Origin: Candidatus Endobugula sertula
GTDB lineage: Bacteria; Pseudomonadota; Gammaproteobacteria; Pseudomonadales; Cellvibrionaceae
Direction: 5' to 3'
Length of the DNA: 64,000 nt
NCBI GenBank assembly: GCA_001723645.1
Contig: MDLC01000002.1
Coordinates: 1 to 64,000, forward strand
Part shown: positions 55,829 to 64,000 of the stretch, piece by piece
How positions within the stretch are numbered: the stretch's first letter is position 1
Layout: the number at the start of each line of letters is the position of its first letter
Translations under genes and position numbers: made by a program
Notes under the pieces: model-generated
The model's database searches: none
What the model was told of the DNA's origin: nothing
Seen by the model: only the letters and a program-made list of their open reading frames with translations

Positions 55829-55879
55829 TATTTTTTATCCAATAATGCTGCTGCAAAAGCCTTTTATAATTTAAAGCCA

Positions 55880-57304
55880 TTATTCATGCGGTATATGGAT
55901 CAATATACTGTGTGGAATATGATCTTTCACCTTGCTATTCGTTGCAACAATAACCAGTTTCACCCCAACAGAAATAAACCGTTTGTCCGCTGCAATACGA
56001 AACAAAGCATTACCTGGAGAAGGAACAATGCCTGATTTTTCTTCGCGTTCAATACACTCTGCTTTAGCTCCCAATAGGCGTCGTTCAGATAAATCTTTAT
56101 GTAAGTTAATACTGGCAATACGATAAACTTTAATCCACTTTTCTACACCCTCTCGGCTATCATTAGCGGATGGGCGTAATTCAATGATAATATCCCGACC
56201 TTCCCAAGCTTTATCGAACATCAAGGTAAAAACACCTTCTCTTTCATTATCGAAACTTAGAGTGCTGTAATTCAAATTCACTCGATCAACTTGGTCTTGA
56301 ATATATTTCATGACTTTATTGAAATAGGGCAAATTATCATCATGACAATACGCTGGGAAATGTGGCGGAATACTATTAGGTGCCAATTCACTGATCGGCC
56401 CTGCCATACGCACCAGTGCTTCATACAGTTTTCTGGGCAAACTATAGGAAGCCTCCGCAATTAATTCAAAAGCCACGAGTTCCTGAACCATCGCTCTAAT
56501 CCAACGGTGATGGCGCTGACTGATATTGGTGCCCACACCGTCTCCATTTTCTGCAACACCTGCTAATTGCATCGCTTTTTGTCTTATGAATAATGCCAAG
56601 GTTCGAGCCCGATGCTGAATGGGTTTAGGACCAGGCACCTCCTCAGTACCAGAACGGAATTTATCTGCACCAATAGATAACAATGGTGGACAATATTCAG
56701 GATCAAGCTGGAGACTACCACCTTCAGGTTTGACGATGCGAAAAAGAGGTAAACCAACATAGCGATTGCCCACCCGATCAGTGACCTGTAGAGATAGCTT
56801 GGGCACCAGACGCGGCAGAATCATTTCATTATCACCCGTATTCTCGTCAATATTGGGCTGGCCATCCCGACTGGAGTAACGCTGTATTTCTGATCTTTCA
56901 CTAGCACTACCGGGAACTTGAATCGGGATAGTAAGCTGTACTGTGACGGGTTCAGCCCCCACTTCCTCTAATGTTACCTTGAGAGGTTCATCATTCTGAC
57001 TATCGTAATCAACAACAAACCCATCAGGCAAAATAGCCACCAAGCGCTGAATATCAACCTCCCCTTCCAATAAGGCTGCCTGATTAAATACCAGTTCACC
57101 AACTCCCCAAAAATTAGGTGATAAGGTGGCGATCAAACGACTGAGTTGTCTTTCCCAGTATTGATGATTTTGCTGAAAATGATGCGGTGAAAGTAACATA
57201 CCCTCGTGCCAACATATCGCTCTTGGCAAGCGGCAGCTAGTCAGATCTTCATTAATCGCAGAAGACTGCACACGGTTAATCGATGCTACTTTTGACGATG
57301 ACAT
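55880..57304 (-). CDS. tssK: Type VI secretion baseplate protein TssK
   Basis: This protein of about 474 residues belongs to the TssK/ImpJ family, which links the baseplate to the membrane complex. The N-terminal signature ICWHEGMLLSPHHFQQNHQYWE (about 30-51) is diagnostic. RARTLALFIRQKAMQLAG and LYEALVRMAGPISELAP mark the middle, and a beta-rich C-terminus ends SILIHIPHE. The ATG at 57304 is preceded by AAGGTGG and overlaps the end of tssJ region by a few bases. A TTG seven codons earlier would lie inside tssJ. Confidence 0.93.
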   Translation of the reverse strand: MSSSKVASINRVQSSAINEDLTSCRLPRAICWHEGMLLSPHHFQQNHQYWERQLSRLIATLSPNFWGVGELVFNQAALLEGEVDIQRLVAILPDGFVVDYDSQNDEPLKVTLEEVGAEPVTVQLTIPIQVPGSASERSEIQRYSSRDGQPNIDENTGDNEMILPRLVPKLSLQVTDRVGNRYVGLPLFRIVKPEGGSLQLDPEYCPPLLSIGADKFRSGTEEVPGPKPIQHRARTLALFIRQKAMQLAGVAENGDGVGTNISQRHHRWIRAMVQELVAFELIAEASYSLPRKLYEALVRMAGPISELAPNSIPPHFPAYCHDDNLPYFNKVMKYIQDQVDRVNLNYSTLSFDNEREGVFTLMFDKAWEGRDIIIELRPSANDSREGVEKWIKVYRIASINLHKDLSERRLLGAKAECIEREEKSGIVPSPGNALFRIAADKRFISVGVKLVIVATNSKVKDHIPHSILIHIPHE

Positions 57305-57305
57305 A

Positions 57306-57824
57306 TTATCCACCTTGCTCGACAAGTTGATAGCTATCTCGTAACAGGCGAATTTTTAGTTGCTTAAAATGGCCGATCTCTGCCATATATTGTCCATTAC
57401 TACTTTGATAGTTAGTAAACATAATGATATTCATTGCTTGTTTGTGTTTTTTAGGCAATACCATTGATTCAACAAGTGATAAAGGCACAACTTCAAGGCT
57501 GATGAGGTCAATTTGATTATCGTAGCGTTTCATTAATTCTTGTTTTTTATTAAACCATTCGGGCCCACTAAGTGCTGACAGTATGGGAGTAATGTTGCCA
57601 TTGTGAATAAATACAATATCCACAGCAACAGGGGTATCGAAGTTACTATTCGCCAGGGATTCCAAAGCAATACTTTTTAAACTGTTTTTGCTATTGCTGG
57701 TCAAGCCAGTGGCTCTCAATACACTTGTAGCACTAGAGCAACTAACCATCTGTACCAAACAAAGATAGACTATTAAAGAGTATAGAATGTTATATTTTCT
57801 GTCTTTCATAGTATTTTTTATCAT
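57306..57824 (-). CDS. tssJ: Type VI secretion lipoprotein TssJ
   Basis: This 172-residue protein has a signal peptide and a lipobox VQMVSCSS (Cys at about 29), then a predominantly beta domain. It is shorter in motifs than classical SciN, but its size, its lipobox and its place between tssG and tssK identify it as the outer-membrane lipoprotein that contacts TssM. The conserved text is limited to segments such as VAVDIVFIHNG and LVESMVLPKKHK. The ATG at 57824 or one five codons later could be used; neither has a strong ribosome site. Confidence 0.8.
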   Translation of the reverse strand: MIKNTMKDRKYNILYSLIVYLCLVQMVSCSSATSVLRATGLTSNSKNSLKSIALESLANSNFDTPVAVDIVFIHNGNITPILSALSGPEWFNKKQELMKRYDNQIDLISLEVVPLSLVESMVLPKKHKQAMNIIMFTNYQSSNGQYMAEIGHFKQLKIRLLRDSYQLVEQGG

Positions 57825-57832
57825 GGCTAATG

Positions 57833-58960
57833 CTAAGCAGCGAACTGCTTTTCAGAATTTGATGTTTCAATAGTAAAGCAAACTTGAACCAGCTTATCCG
57901 GTACTACTCTCTTAGTTGCGGTAACTAAGGTTGTTGTAAGTCCCAATGCTAATATCTCTGAAGCCTGACGACTCAATGGCACGCCTTTTTTTAGCGTAGA
58001 GTTATCAGTATCTTTTATTGTCACCGCACTGATTGTATTATTTTCCACTCTCAGTTTAACTGACGGAGCCTGATTTTGAGGTAATAATAAAATAATTTTA
58101 CAATCACAACGGCAATCAGTCATTCGTTTTAATAATTCAACGAAGTGACTATGAGCATTACCACCAGGGACTAACGACTTGACTTGCAACCATGATAGTG
58201 GACCAATCACCATTTCAATCGACTGTTGCTGATCCCATACTTTCTTTCCTAATGTAGCCGTTTGGCCCAAGCGACATACATAACTATTTCCTAATGTAGA
58301 ATGGTCCTGCTCATCAACGACGAGCCACCCCCCTTGATAAGAATTCATTTTTTTCAAGGGTAAGCTCATGCAAAATCGTAGCATTTGTTTAACAACAGGA
58401 AAGGACATGCGATTATTGGCTAATATACCTGCAAGCCGCAGGTCGACATCTTGTACTTTTCTATTAAACACTGCACCACTTAACGAGTAAAACATAGCCC
58501 CAGTTTCAGTATTATCAGCGGCTGCATCAATTAAATTGGGACGGGTGACCCTGCATATTAAATAACGCAAAGCCATTAGACGATTGTTAAACAAATCCAG
58601 AAAGTCAGCCATAGCATGATCACCGCTATGACTTAAACGCCTTACCCATGCAATAAATGGTTCAGGTAAAGGACCATTAATCGCTGTTAGGACATTGTTG
58701 ACTAGTGTAATACTAACCGGTTTATCTATACCTTGGCGTTTGACTTCACGTATTTCCCCAGGAGGAAAATCTGCAGCGAGTGAAGCACGAAATTTAATGT
58801 TTTTAACTAATAAATCAAGCACAGAGTTATCATCTGCTGGCCCATCTCGATTAGCAATCAACAATATTAACTTAACTAATTGTAAAAACTCCCAACCAAC
58901 TTCTCGCTCACTGAGAAGCGTTTCTATAGTATAATCTGTTCGCCAATACGTGGAGGCCAT
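57833..58960 (-). CDS. tssG: Type VI secretion baseplate protein TssG
   Basis: The protein has about 375 residues. TssG/VasB family features are the region FLQLVKLIL near the start, the ADFPPGEIREVKRQG segment (about 75-90), AWVRRLSHSGDHAMADFLDLFNNRLMALRYLI (about 125-155) with the conserved FLDLFNHR-type motif, and GRQASEIL-like text near the end. It builds the baseplate wedge with TssF, TssE and TssK. Its start lies within the end of tssF (overlap of about 37 bases), so the genes are translationally coupled. Confidence 0.9.
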   Translation of the reverse strand: MASTYWRTDYTIETLLSEREVGWEFLQLVKLILLIANRDGPADDNSVLDLLVKNIKFRASLAADFPPGEIREVKRQGIDKPVSITLVNNVLTAINGPLPEPFIAWVRRLSHSGDHAMADFLDLFNNRLMALRYLICRVTRPNLIDAAADNTETGAMFYSLSGAVFNRKVQDVDLRLAGILANNRMSFPVVKQMLRFCMSLPLKKMNSYQGGWLVVDEQDHSTLGNSYVCRLGQTATLGKKVWDQQQSIEMVIGPLSWLQVKSLVPGGNAHSHFVELLKRMTDCRCDCKIILLLPQNQAPSVKLRVENNTISAVTIKDTDNSTLKKGVPLSRQASEILALGLTTTLVTATKRVVPDKLVQVCFTIETSNSEKQFAA

Positions 58961-60774
58961 TGCTTCCATACTCCTTCTCGTTGATAACTGACAAACTGTA
59001 ATTGCACGAAATGATTTAACGTGGTGTACAGGCCAAAGAAATGACTGAGTACCTCACCAAGTAACAAAGCATTGGCACCATCAAAAAAAGACTCCTCTAT
59101 TGTAAGAGTCACGGCTGTGCCACGATAGTGGCCACGCCAAGCGTCTGCTCCCATACGACGAACTGACGGCTTAGCTCCGACTTCAATAATGCCTTCTATC
59201 TGTCGTTGATGTGAAGCAGTCATGGGGTCACAGTATAAGCTTAATAATTGTTTTAAACGCGTTAACGATATAGCTTCAGATTCAGCACTGACAATCGATA
59301 ATTGATTAAGGTGTAATTGGGATAATAACTTTACTGTTGATTCACCATTAAGCTTGGCGCCTTTAAATAAAGTGGGTCTAGAAACAATATCAGCATCCAC
59401 CATAGCTCCGGCACCCAGTAACTTTAAACTATTCCCAACGCGCAAAGACTCCGGTAAATTACGATTACTGCACAAACCCTTGGTACTTAACGTTTGGTCT
59501 ACAGGCTGTGCTGGAGACAAGGCAGAATCATATAGGGAGATCATTGTGTCACAACCACTATTACCTGAAGTAATAGGTGGAACCAATCGGACTATATAGC
59601 CAAGGTCACAGGAGTCAACAGTTTCAAAATGATTGTCAAACTTGGTTGCTGTTGCTGACGCACCACCTAACCAAGGTTCAGCGTGGCGGACTTTGCCATC
59701 AGAAGACATCAAACGCACGTGTGTTAAACTATGCACTTCACTCTGGCCATATTGAGATTCGTCAGCAATAACCCGATATTCATAACGGCTATGGTCTAAT
59801 TGAACTGGTTTAAAGGTTGCCGGGAATAAATTAATAGCGGGAAAGCTATTCGTTGTTAAACTATTTTTCTGTAAGCTGACAGTCTTGCTACTATCATTCA
59901 ATATCAATAAGAGTTCAAACCTGTCTGTGATACTGTTAACGTCCAAGCCACACACATCGAAAAAATAAAACTTTTCCGGAAAATAAAAATATTCTAATAA
60001 TAAACGATAGGCACTATGAGTACCTAAAGACTGAGGTAAGATATTATGTGCCTCGTCAAAACCCAACCACTCTATCGCCCCGTTGGGTAACTCAATAACC
60101 GTATCCCCATCACGAATAGCAACACCACATAGGTTATTCGACAGTAGTTGATGTAAATTGGGACGTAACTGAGGGTCAGCGATGAAAAACCGCACTTTTG
60201 ACAGTGGATATTCATAAATGGGGTCTGTGCCAAAACTGGACAAGCTAATAGATATCACTGAATTAACATCAGAACATTGATCTAAAAACTCAAAGACATT
60301 TTTAGGCTTTACCGCTATATCATCAATGGCTAATGGCCACATAGGGGTGTCATAGCAACACTGCATGCGACATTCTACCGAGCGTTTTTCATTACCATCA
60401 ACCCCTCGTCTTTGCACACTCCAAGTAGAAAATAAACGACCTTTCTCCAGGGTGTACCCATTCACGAAATTGGCTCCATCCGCTAAGATATTGCCTTGCA
60501 TGACTGTCATACAAGGAATGGAACTCAATAAATGCGGATATAAACTTAATAGTAAGTGATTCGGGATTTCCTGCCGTTGCTGTTCCAAATCACAACGCAA
60601 TTGACTAGTTAACCAAACAAATGACTGAAGTAACTGTTCAACATGTGGATCAGCGGAGTGACCAGCACTCAGCCTTAGCTCTGATGCAGCAGCAGGGTAG
60701 GCACCACTAAATTCATTGACCGCAGCACGTATAGCATTTAACTCACGTTGGAAATATTCAATTTGTTCAGCCAT
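58924..60774 (-). CDS. tssF: Type VI secretion baseplate protein TssF
   Basis: This 616-residue protein belongs to the TssF/VasA family (about 590-620). Landmarks are YFQRELNAIRAAVNEFSGAYPA at the start (about 6-27), DPHVEQLLQSFVWLTSQL (about 42-59), NHLLLSLYPHLLSSIPCM (about 76-93), and in the second half EVLSHFFGLYTTLNHFVQLQF. TssF is the main wedge component that surrounds the VgrG hub. It is preceded by a 91-base gap after tssE and overlaps tssG. Confidence 0.93.
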   Translation of the reverse strand: MAEQIEYFQRELNAIRAAVNEFSGAYPAAASELRLSAGHSADPHVEQLLQSFVWLTSQLRCDLEQQRQEIPNHLLLSLYPHLLSSIPCMTVMQGNILADGANFVNGYTLEKGRLFSTWSVQRRGVDGNEKRSVECRMQCCYDTPMWPLAIDDIAVKPKNVFEFLDQCSDVNSVISISLSSFGTDPIYEYPLSKVRFFIADPQLRPNLHQLLSNNLCGVAIRDGDTVIELPNGAIEWLGFDEAHNILPQSLGTHSAYRLLLEYFYFPEKFYFFDVCGLDVNSITDRFELLLILNDSSKTVSLQKNSLTTNSFPAINLFPATFKPVQLDHSRYEYRVIADESQYGQSEVHSLTHVRLMSSDGKVRHAEPWLGGASATATKFDNHFETVDSCDLGYIVRLVPPITSGNSGCDTMISLYDSALSPAQPVDQTLSTKGLCSNRNLPESLRVGNSLKLLGAGAMVDADIVSRPTLFKGAKLNGESTVKLLSQLHLNQLSIVSAESEAISLTRLKQLLSLYCDPMTASHQRQIEGIIEVGAKPSVRRMGADAWRGHYRGTAVTLTIEESFFDGANALLLGEVLSHFFGLYTTLNHFVQLQFVSYQREGVWKQWPPRIGEQIIL

Positions 60775-60865
60775 TATCTAAACCACACATAAACATCATA
60801 TGAAAGTACACTTTATAAACGCACAAATTATATTTTTCCTCTTTTTCTCAGTGACGAAAAAGAGA

Positions 60866-61222
60866 CTAGAAAAAAAACTGCTCTTCTATTTCGCACTCTG
60901 CCAATTGCAACACCAGTTGACAGTTAGCTCTATCAGTATAACTATTGAGTGACTTCACTTTGACATCAGTCAGTCTAGGTTCAAACTCCAGAATCTTTTG
61001 TCTCAGTATCTCCCGATACTCATCATGATCATTGCCAGCGTTGGCATATTCCTCAACAATTTCTGGAACACCGAAACCTGTCACCCAGGAATCAAAAACG
61101 GGTTTTAAACCCAAATACATACGCGTTGAAATAATACGCTGTACCTGATGACAAACTGATTCCTGCAATGACAGGTGAGCACAAGAAGTGTCTAACTTTT
61201 CCAGTAATGTTTTGGCAACCAT
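60866..61222 (-). CDS. tssE: Type VI secretion baseplate protein TssE (gp25-like)
   Basis: This protein of about 118 residues has the GPW/gp25 fold: the N-terminal LLEKLDTS, then QRIISTRMYLGLKPVFDSWVTGFGVPEI, where relatives have LLNTRRG...YGLPD, and the closing ILEFEPRLTDVKV. It joins the sheath to the baseplate. The conserved EPR motif (FEPRL) is present. The ATG at 61222 is chosen because the preceding in-frame TTG has no ribosome site. It lies 21 bases after hcp. Confidence 0.85.
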   Translation of the reverse strand: MVAKTLLEKLDTSCAHLSLQESVCHQVQRIISTRMYLGLKPVFDSWVTGFGVPEIVEEYANAGNDHDEYREILRQKILEFEPRLTDVKVKSLNSYTDRANCQLVLQLAECEIEEQFFF

Positions 61223-61243
61223 GATAAAAACCAATAAAAACAA

Positions 61244-61852
61244 TTAAAGTGTATAGCCTCCAGGAGCAATAGGACGGTTTCTGGCAATGCTCCAGCCAGT
61301 TGCCACATGCCCTTTGTTTTGAAGCCCTGGTCCCTGCAAACAATGTACCCAGGAGATTTCGGTAAAATTCAACTTAAACTGTTCAGTCGCCATATCATTT
61401 GGGTGAGATTGAAATTGAATTTCACTGATAAGAACTTGAGTAAGCTCAAATTGCATCAGTAAGTTAAGACGGTCACCGGAGTTGCGTAATACGTGAATAC
61501 GGCAAGGCGCACTTTCAGCATCCAGTAATTTAGCGCGTAAACAGTATTCATACAGTTTAGGGGAGCTGACATCAACATATTTAACACAAGTAAAATCAGA
61601 CACGACCGGGCGACCAGAAGTACGGGCACTATTACTCACGTCTGTAGTCACCTGTTGTTGAACACCCTGATTAATAGAAACCAATTCAACACATTTCGTT
61701 GCATCAAAACCAAGTTGTCCAGGGTTATCAGTAATCCCTACCCAGTTATCAACGGCTGACTCACCATCGATTAAGGAACCACCGGCACCAGCGTCGTTAC
61801 CTTTGGCTGAAGTGAGCACAGCATCACCGAGCTCAAGTAATATTAGATCCAT
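61244..61852 (-). CDS. hcp: Hcp-family type VI tube protein (TssD)
   Basis: This protein of about 202 residues stacks as hexamers to form the inner tube. The Hcp pattern is visible, with SINQGVQQQVTTD after the first strands. CVKYVDVSSPKLYEYCLRAKLLD (about 95-117) matches the KPIDKSSPxLxxAxxxG region, and LILMQF-type strands and LNFTEISWVHC close the barrel. It is somewhat longer than the usual 160-170, with an N-terminal insertion rich in G, A and D. The ATG at 61852 has GGAGAG six bases upstream. It sits directly after the fused sheath gene. Confidence 0.87.
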   Translation of the reverse strand: MDLILLELGDAVLTSAKGNDAGAGGSLIDGESAVDNWVGITDNPGQLGFDATKCVELVSINQGVQQQVTTDVSNSARTSGRPVVSDFTCVKYVDVSSPKLYEYCLRAKLLDAESAPCRIHVLRNSGDRLNLLMQFELTQVLISEIQFQSHPNDMATEQFKLNFTEISWVHCLQGPGLQNKGHVATGWSIARNRPIAPGGYTL

Positions 61853-61886
61853 AATTCTCTCCAAATATTTTTGGGATAAAAAGTGT

Positions 61887-63848
61887 TTACCCTGGAATAT
61901 CGGCTACCAGGCGTATTGATGTGGTCAACTCTTCAAGCTGGAAATGTGGCTTGAGAAAAACAACCGCTTTGTAAGAACCGGGCTTACCTGGTACATCAGT
62001 GACGTTGATTTTTGCTTCCCTTAATGGGTAACGCGCTTTGATCTCATTGGCTGCACCATCATCAATCAGCACATAACTGGCAATCCACGTATTGAGATAT
62101 TCCGCCACATTATCTTTGGTAAGGAAGGACCCTACTTTATCCCTCATAATGACCTTAATATAGTGGGCAAAACGAGAAGCATTCAGCACATAAGGCAACA
62201 TCGCTGAAGTGCGAGCATTCGCATTCGCTTCATCGGTATTATAGACTTTCGGTTGGTTAGTGGTTTGGCCACCAAAGAAGGCCGCTTTATCACTCCCTTT
62301 ACAATGGAGGATAGCCATAAAACCAAGGTCATTCAGTTCTTTCTCACGACGGTCGGTGATAGCCACTTGTGTCGGGCAGGTTAACTTGATATCACCAGCG
62401 GCTGTTTTAAAGGTATGCGCAGGCAAACCTTCAACCAAACCACCCCCTTCAACACCACGAATGGCCGCTAACCAACCATACTTAGCAAAGGCGTTGGTAA
62501 TACGTTGGCCTAAAATAAAGGCTGGGTTACCCCATAGATAACGCGATGCATTGGTGCCATCTACCTCCTCTTTAAAGTCAAAGCCATCAACAACAACGGT
62601 TTCTGGACCAAAGGGCAGACGTAACAATACTTTTGGGAGTGTCAGGCTGACATAGCGTGAATCTTCACTTGCACGGAAACTGCGCCATTTGATTAATTCT
62701 GCACTTTCAAAAATTTTGGATAGATCCCGTGGTTGTGACAGACTGAAATAATCTTTTAAGTCAAACAACTTAGCATAAGCAGAGGAAATAAACGGCGCAT
62801 GAGCTGCTGCCGCTACACCCGAAATCTTCTCCAATAGTTCAATATCCTCCGGATGACGACCAAATTCGTAATCACCAATTAACAGGCTGTATGGGTCACC
62901 ACCATAGGTACCAAACTCCTCCTCGTATACCTTTTTAAATAACGTGCTTTGGTCGAACTCGGATGCTTTTTGTAAGTCTTTTAACAACTCCTTTTGAGAA
63001 ACATTCATGACACGCAATTTTAAACGAGTACTGGTTTCTGTATTCATGACCAAAAAGTTTAAACCACGCCATGACGCTTCAAGTTTTTGAAAATCTGGGT
63101 CATGTAACACCATGTTAATTTGACGAGTCAGCAGATTATCAATTTGTGAAATACGATCATTCATACGGTCTGCTGCATCACCAGAGGCATCCGATGAACC
63201 TTCCCCCAGAATATCTTTGGCAAACTGGCCAATCAGCGTCAGAGCATACGCTTTCTGAGACTCGTCTAAAGCCATTTGTCCTTCAGTTAATAAGCGCTTG
63301 ATAAAATCTGTAGGTGTCACAGCCGACATGTCTTCAGCACCATCATAGGCTCCTGTCACCTCGGATTTAAGTGCATCATCTTCCAACAATGAACTTAACA
63401 AATCGTCTAATGTGTCATTCCCATCTAATTTGGCAAGAAAATCTCTGTGATAGTTTCTTGATATATAAAGATCATTTGTCTCAGGAATACGTTCAACAAG
63501 GCGCAGTGGTGAGAAGTCGTTAATCGTTTCGAAGAGTAATTCGATATTTAATGTTTTTCCGCCACCACCTTCTTCTCCCCCCACTTCCGATAGAACATCT
63601 TTGACTTTTAAGGTTAACCGCGGCGTAAAGCCATCTAACACTTCGTCAAAATTATCTCTATCAATCTCGACAAAACTACGCTCTTTAAAGGGGGGTAAAG
63701 GCTCTTTTGGATTACCCGAAAGATCAGAGAGAATCCCCACAATGAGTGGTAATTCTCTTTGAATGATAGCATCCCCTATCTCAACGTCATAGGTAATATG
63801 TACGCGAGGTGGGCGGACCCTGGATAGTTTTTTCTGTAAACTTTCCAA
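61887..63848 (-). CDS. Fused type VI contractile sheath protein TssB-TssC
   Basis: The 653 residues join both sheath subunits in one chain. Residues 1-164 are a complete TssB/VipA: LQKKLSRVRPPRVHITYDVE, the GNPKEPLPPFKERSFVEIDR region and DFSPLRLVERIP. A linker of about ten residues (TGAYDGAEDM) follows. The remainder is a complete TssC/VipB: LLTEGQMALDESQ (the helix that ClpV recognises in other systems, here internal), DPDFQKLEASWRGLNFLV, and the conserved end KPHFQLEELTTSIRLV. Normally these are two genes. There is no internal stop or frameshift, so the fusion appears genuine. The gene heads the T6SS genes of this window; clpV is not present. Confidence 0.9.
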   Translation of the reverse strand: MESLQKKLSRVRPPRVHITYDVEIGDAIIQRELPLIVGILSDLSGNPKEPLPPFKERSFVEIDRDNFDEVLDGFTPRLTLKVKDVLSEVGGEEGGGGKTLNIELLFETINDFSPLRLVERIPETNDLYISRNYHRDFLAKLDGNDTLDDLLSSLLEDDALKSEVTGAYDGAEDMSAVTPTDFIKRLLTEGQMALDESQKAYALTLIGQFAKDILGEGSSDASGDAADRMNDRISQIDNLLTRQINMVLHDPDFQKLEASWRGLNFLVMNTETSTRLKLRVMNVSQKELLKDLQKASEFDQSTLFKKVYEEEFGTYGGDPYSLLIGDYEFGRHPEDIELLEKISGVAAAAHAPFISSAYAKLFDLKDYFSLSQPRDLSKIFESAELIKWRSFRASEDSRYVSLTLPKVLLRLPFGPETVVVDGFDFKEEVDGTNASRYLWGNPAFILGQRITNAFAKYGWLAAIRGVEGGGLVEGLPAHTFKTAAGDIKLTCPTQVAITDRREKELNDLGFMAILHCKGSDKAAFFGGQTTNQPKVYNTDEANANARTSAMLPYVLNASRFAHYIKVIMRDKVGSFLTKDNVAEYLNTWIASYVLIDDGAANEIKARYPLREAKINVTDVPGKPGSYKAVVFLKPHFQLEELTTSIRLVADIPG

Positions 63849-63901
63849 AACTTATTTCCTCTTTTAAAGTATTGAGACAGCTAAATGTAGATTAATCAAC
63901 A

Positions 63902-64000
63902 CTAGCGCTTTGTATATCGATAATATTCGTCTTCAATCTTCTCAACGATGCCTTTGTTGATTAGAATATGTAACGCACTATTTACCGAATCGACAGACTC
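63902..64000 (-). CDS. 3' end of a gene running off the window, winged-helix-like tail
   Basis: A minus-strand frame is open from the right edge to a TAG at 63902-63904. It encodes 32 residues, containing SVDSVNSALHILINKGIVEKI and ending YYRYTKR. The pattern of a recognition helix followed by a beta hairpin suggests a winged-helix domain, as at the C-terminus of some ATPases or regulators. It lies about 50 bases upstream of the sheath gene on the same strand, so it may belong to the T6SS operon or regulate it. Confidence 0.5.
   Translation of the reverse strand, partial: ESVDSVNSALHILINKGIVEKIEDEYYRYTKR

Noticed and set aside
1..64000. tRNA and rRNA genes
   Set aside because: I looked for tRNA cloverleaf landmarks (GTTCRA with flanking stems) and rRNA text in the gaps and saw none that I could support.

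Overview
The window looks like the chromosome of an AT-rich gammaproteobacterium. The evidence is a FleS/FleR-type two-component pair, the arrangement DUF3108-purN-purM divergent from DUF2066-hda (the order I know from Pseudomonas), a YbaK-insertion proS followed by a lytic transglycosylase gene, and an FmdB zinc-ribbon gene upstream of aspS. Base and codon use and the mix of genes suggest a marine Oceanospirillales-like lineage. That placement is inference, and no rRNA or tRNA gene is present to anchor it.

Layout. (1) 1-2632 is a decayed mobile region: IS21-like terminal repeats, an internally deleted IS630-family element, and an integron relic. The relic has a broken intI gene on +, with two cassette genes on - (a tautomerase-like protein and a small membrane protein), each followed by an attC-like site. 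(2) 2634-16038 holds mostly conserved chromosomal genes: a PA3496-like small protein, fleR-fleS, ppiD, hda, a DUF2066 gene, purM-purN-DUF3108, a K+-channel-like gene with gltS, and an AT-rich lipase-like hydrolase. (3) 16187-22578 has gene fragments followed by a complete tripartite RND efflux operon. (4) 22698-30754 is housekeeping: aspS, fmdB, an HU-like protein with a lysine-rich tail, proS, a transglycosylase, a TSUP transporter, a J-domain membrane protein, a GIY-YIG protein and a DUF599 protein.

(5) 30814-39152 is an eight-gene minus-strand operon whose parts I do not recognise as any named system. It encodes a periplasmic protein, a lipoprotein, a membrane-anchored coiled-coil/TPR-like protein, a PEGA-repeat protein with a C-terminal formylglycine-generating-enzyme fold, a 38-residue membrane peptide, a MotA/TolQ/ExbB channel protein, and two paralogous proteins that join an ExbD/MotB-like membrane anchor to a von Willebrand A domain. 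This is the best candidate for an undescribed system: an ion-motive-force channel apparently wired to two adhesive or sensing VWA domains and a cell-envelope PEGA module.

(6) 39456-48005 contains an M16C metallopeptidase, a TrpXYZ-like ABC importer, a DMT permease, a PQ-loop protein, a broken Asp/Glu racemase gene and a graveyard of IS630, ISKra4 and IS3 transposase fragments. (7) 48006-63848 is a type VI secretion operon read on -, in the order tssBC(fused)-hcp-tssE-tssF-tssG-tssJ-tssK-tssL-tssM-tssA, then a small HExxH protein and a GNAT-domain protein. Two features stand out: TssB and TssC are one polypeptide, and tssM is split by an apparent frameshift in an A5 run. clpV, vgrG and PAAR genes are not in the window. 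The last 99 bases carry the 3' end of another minus-strand gene.
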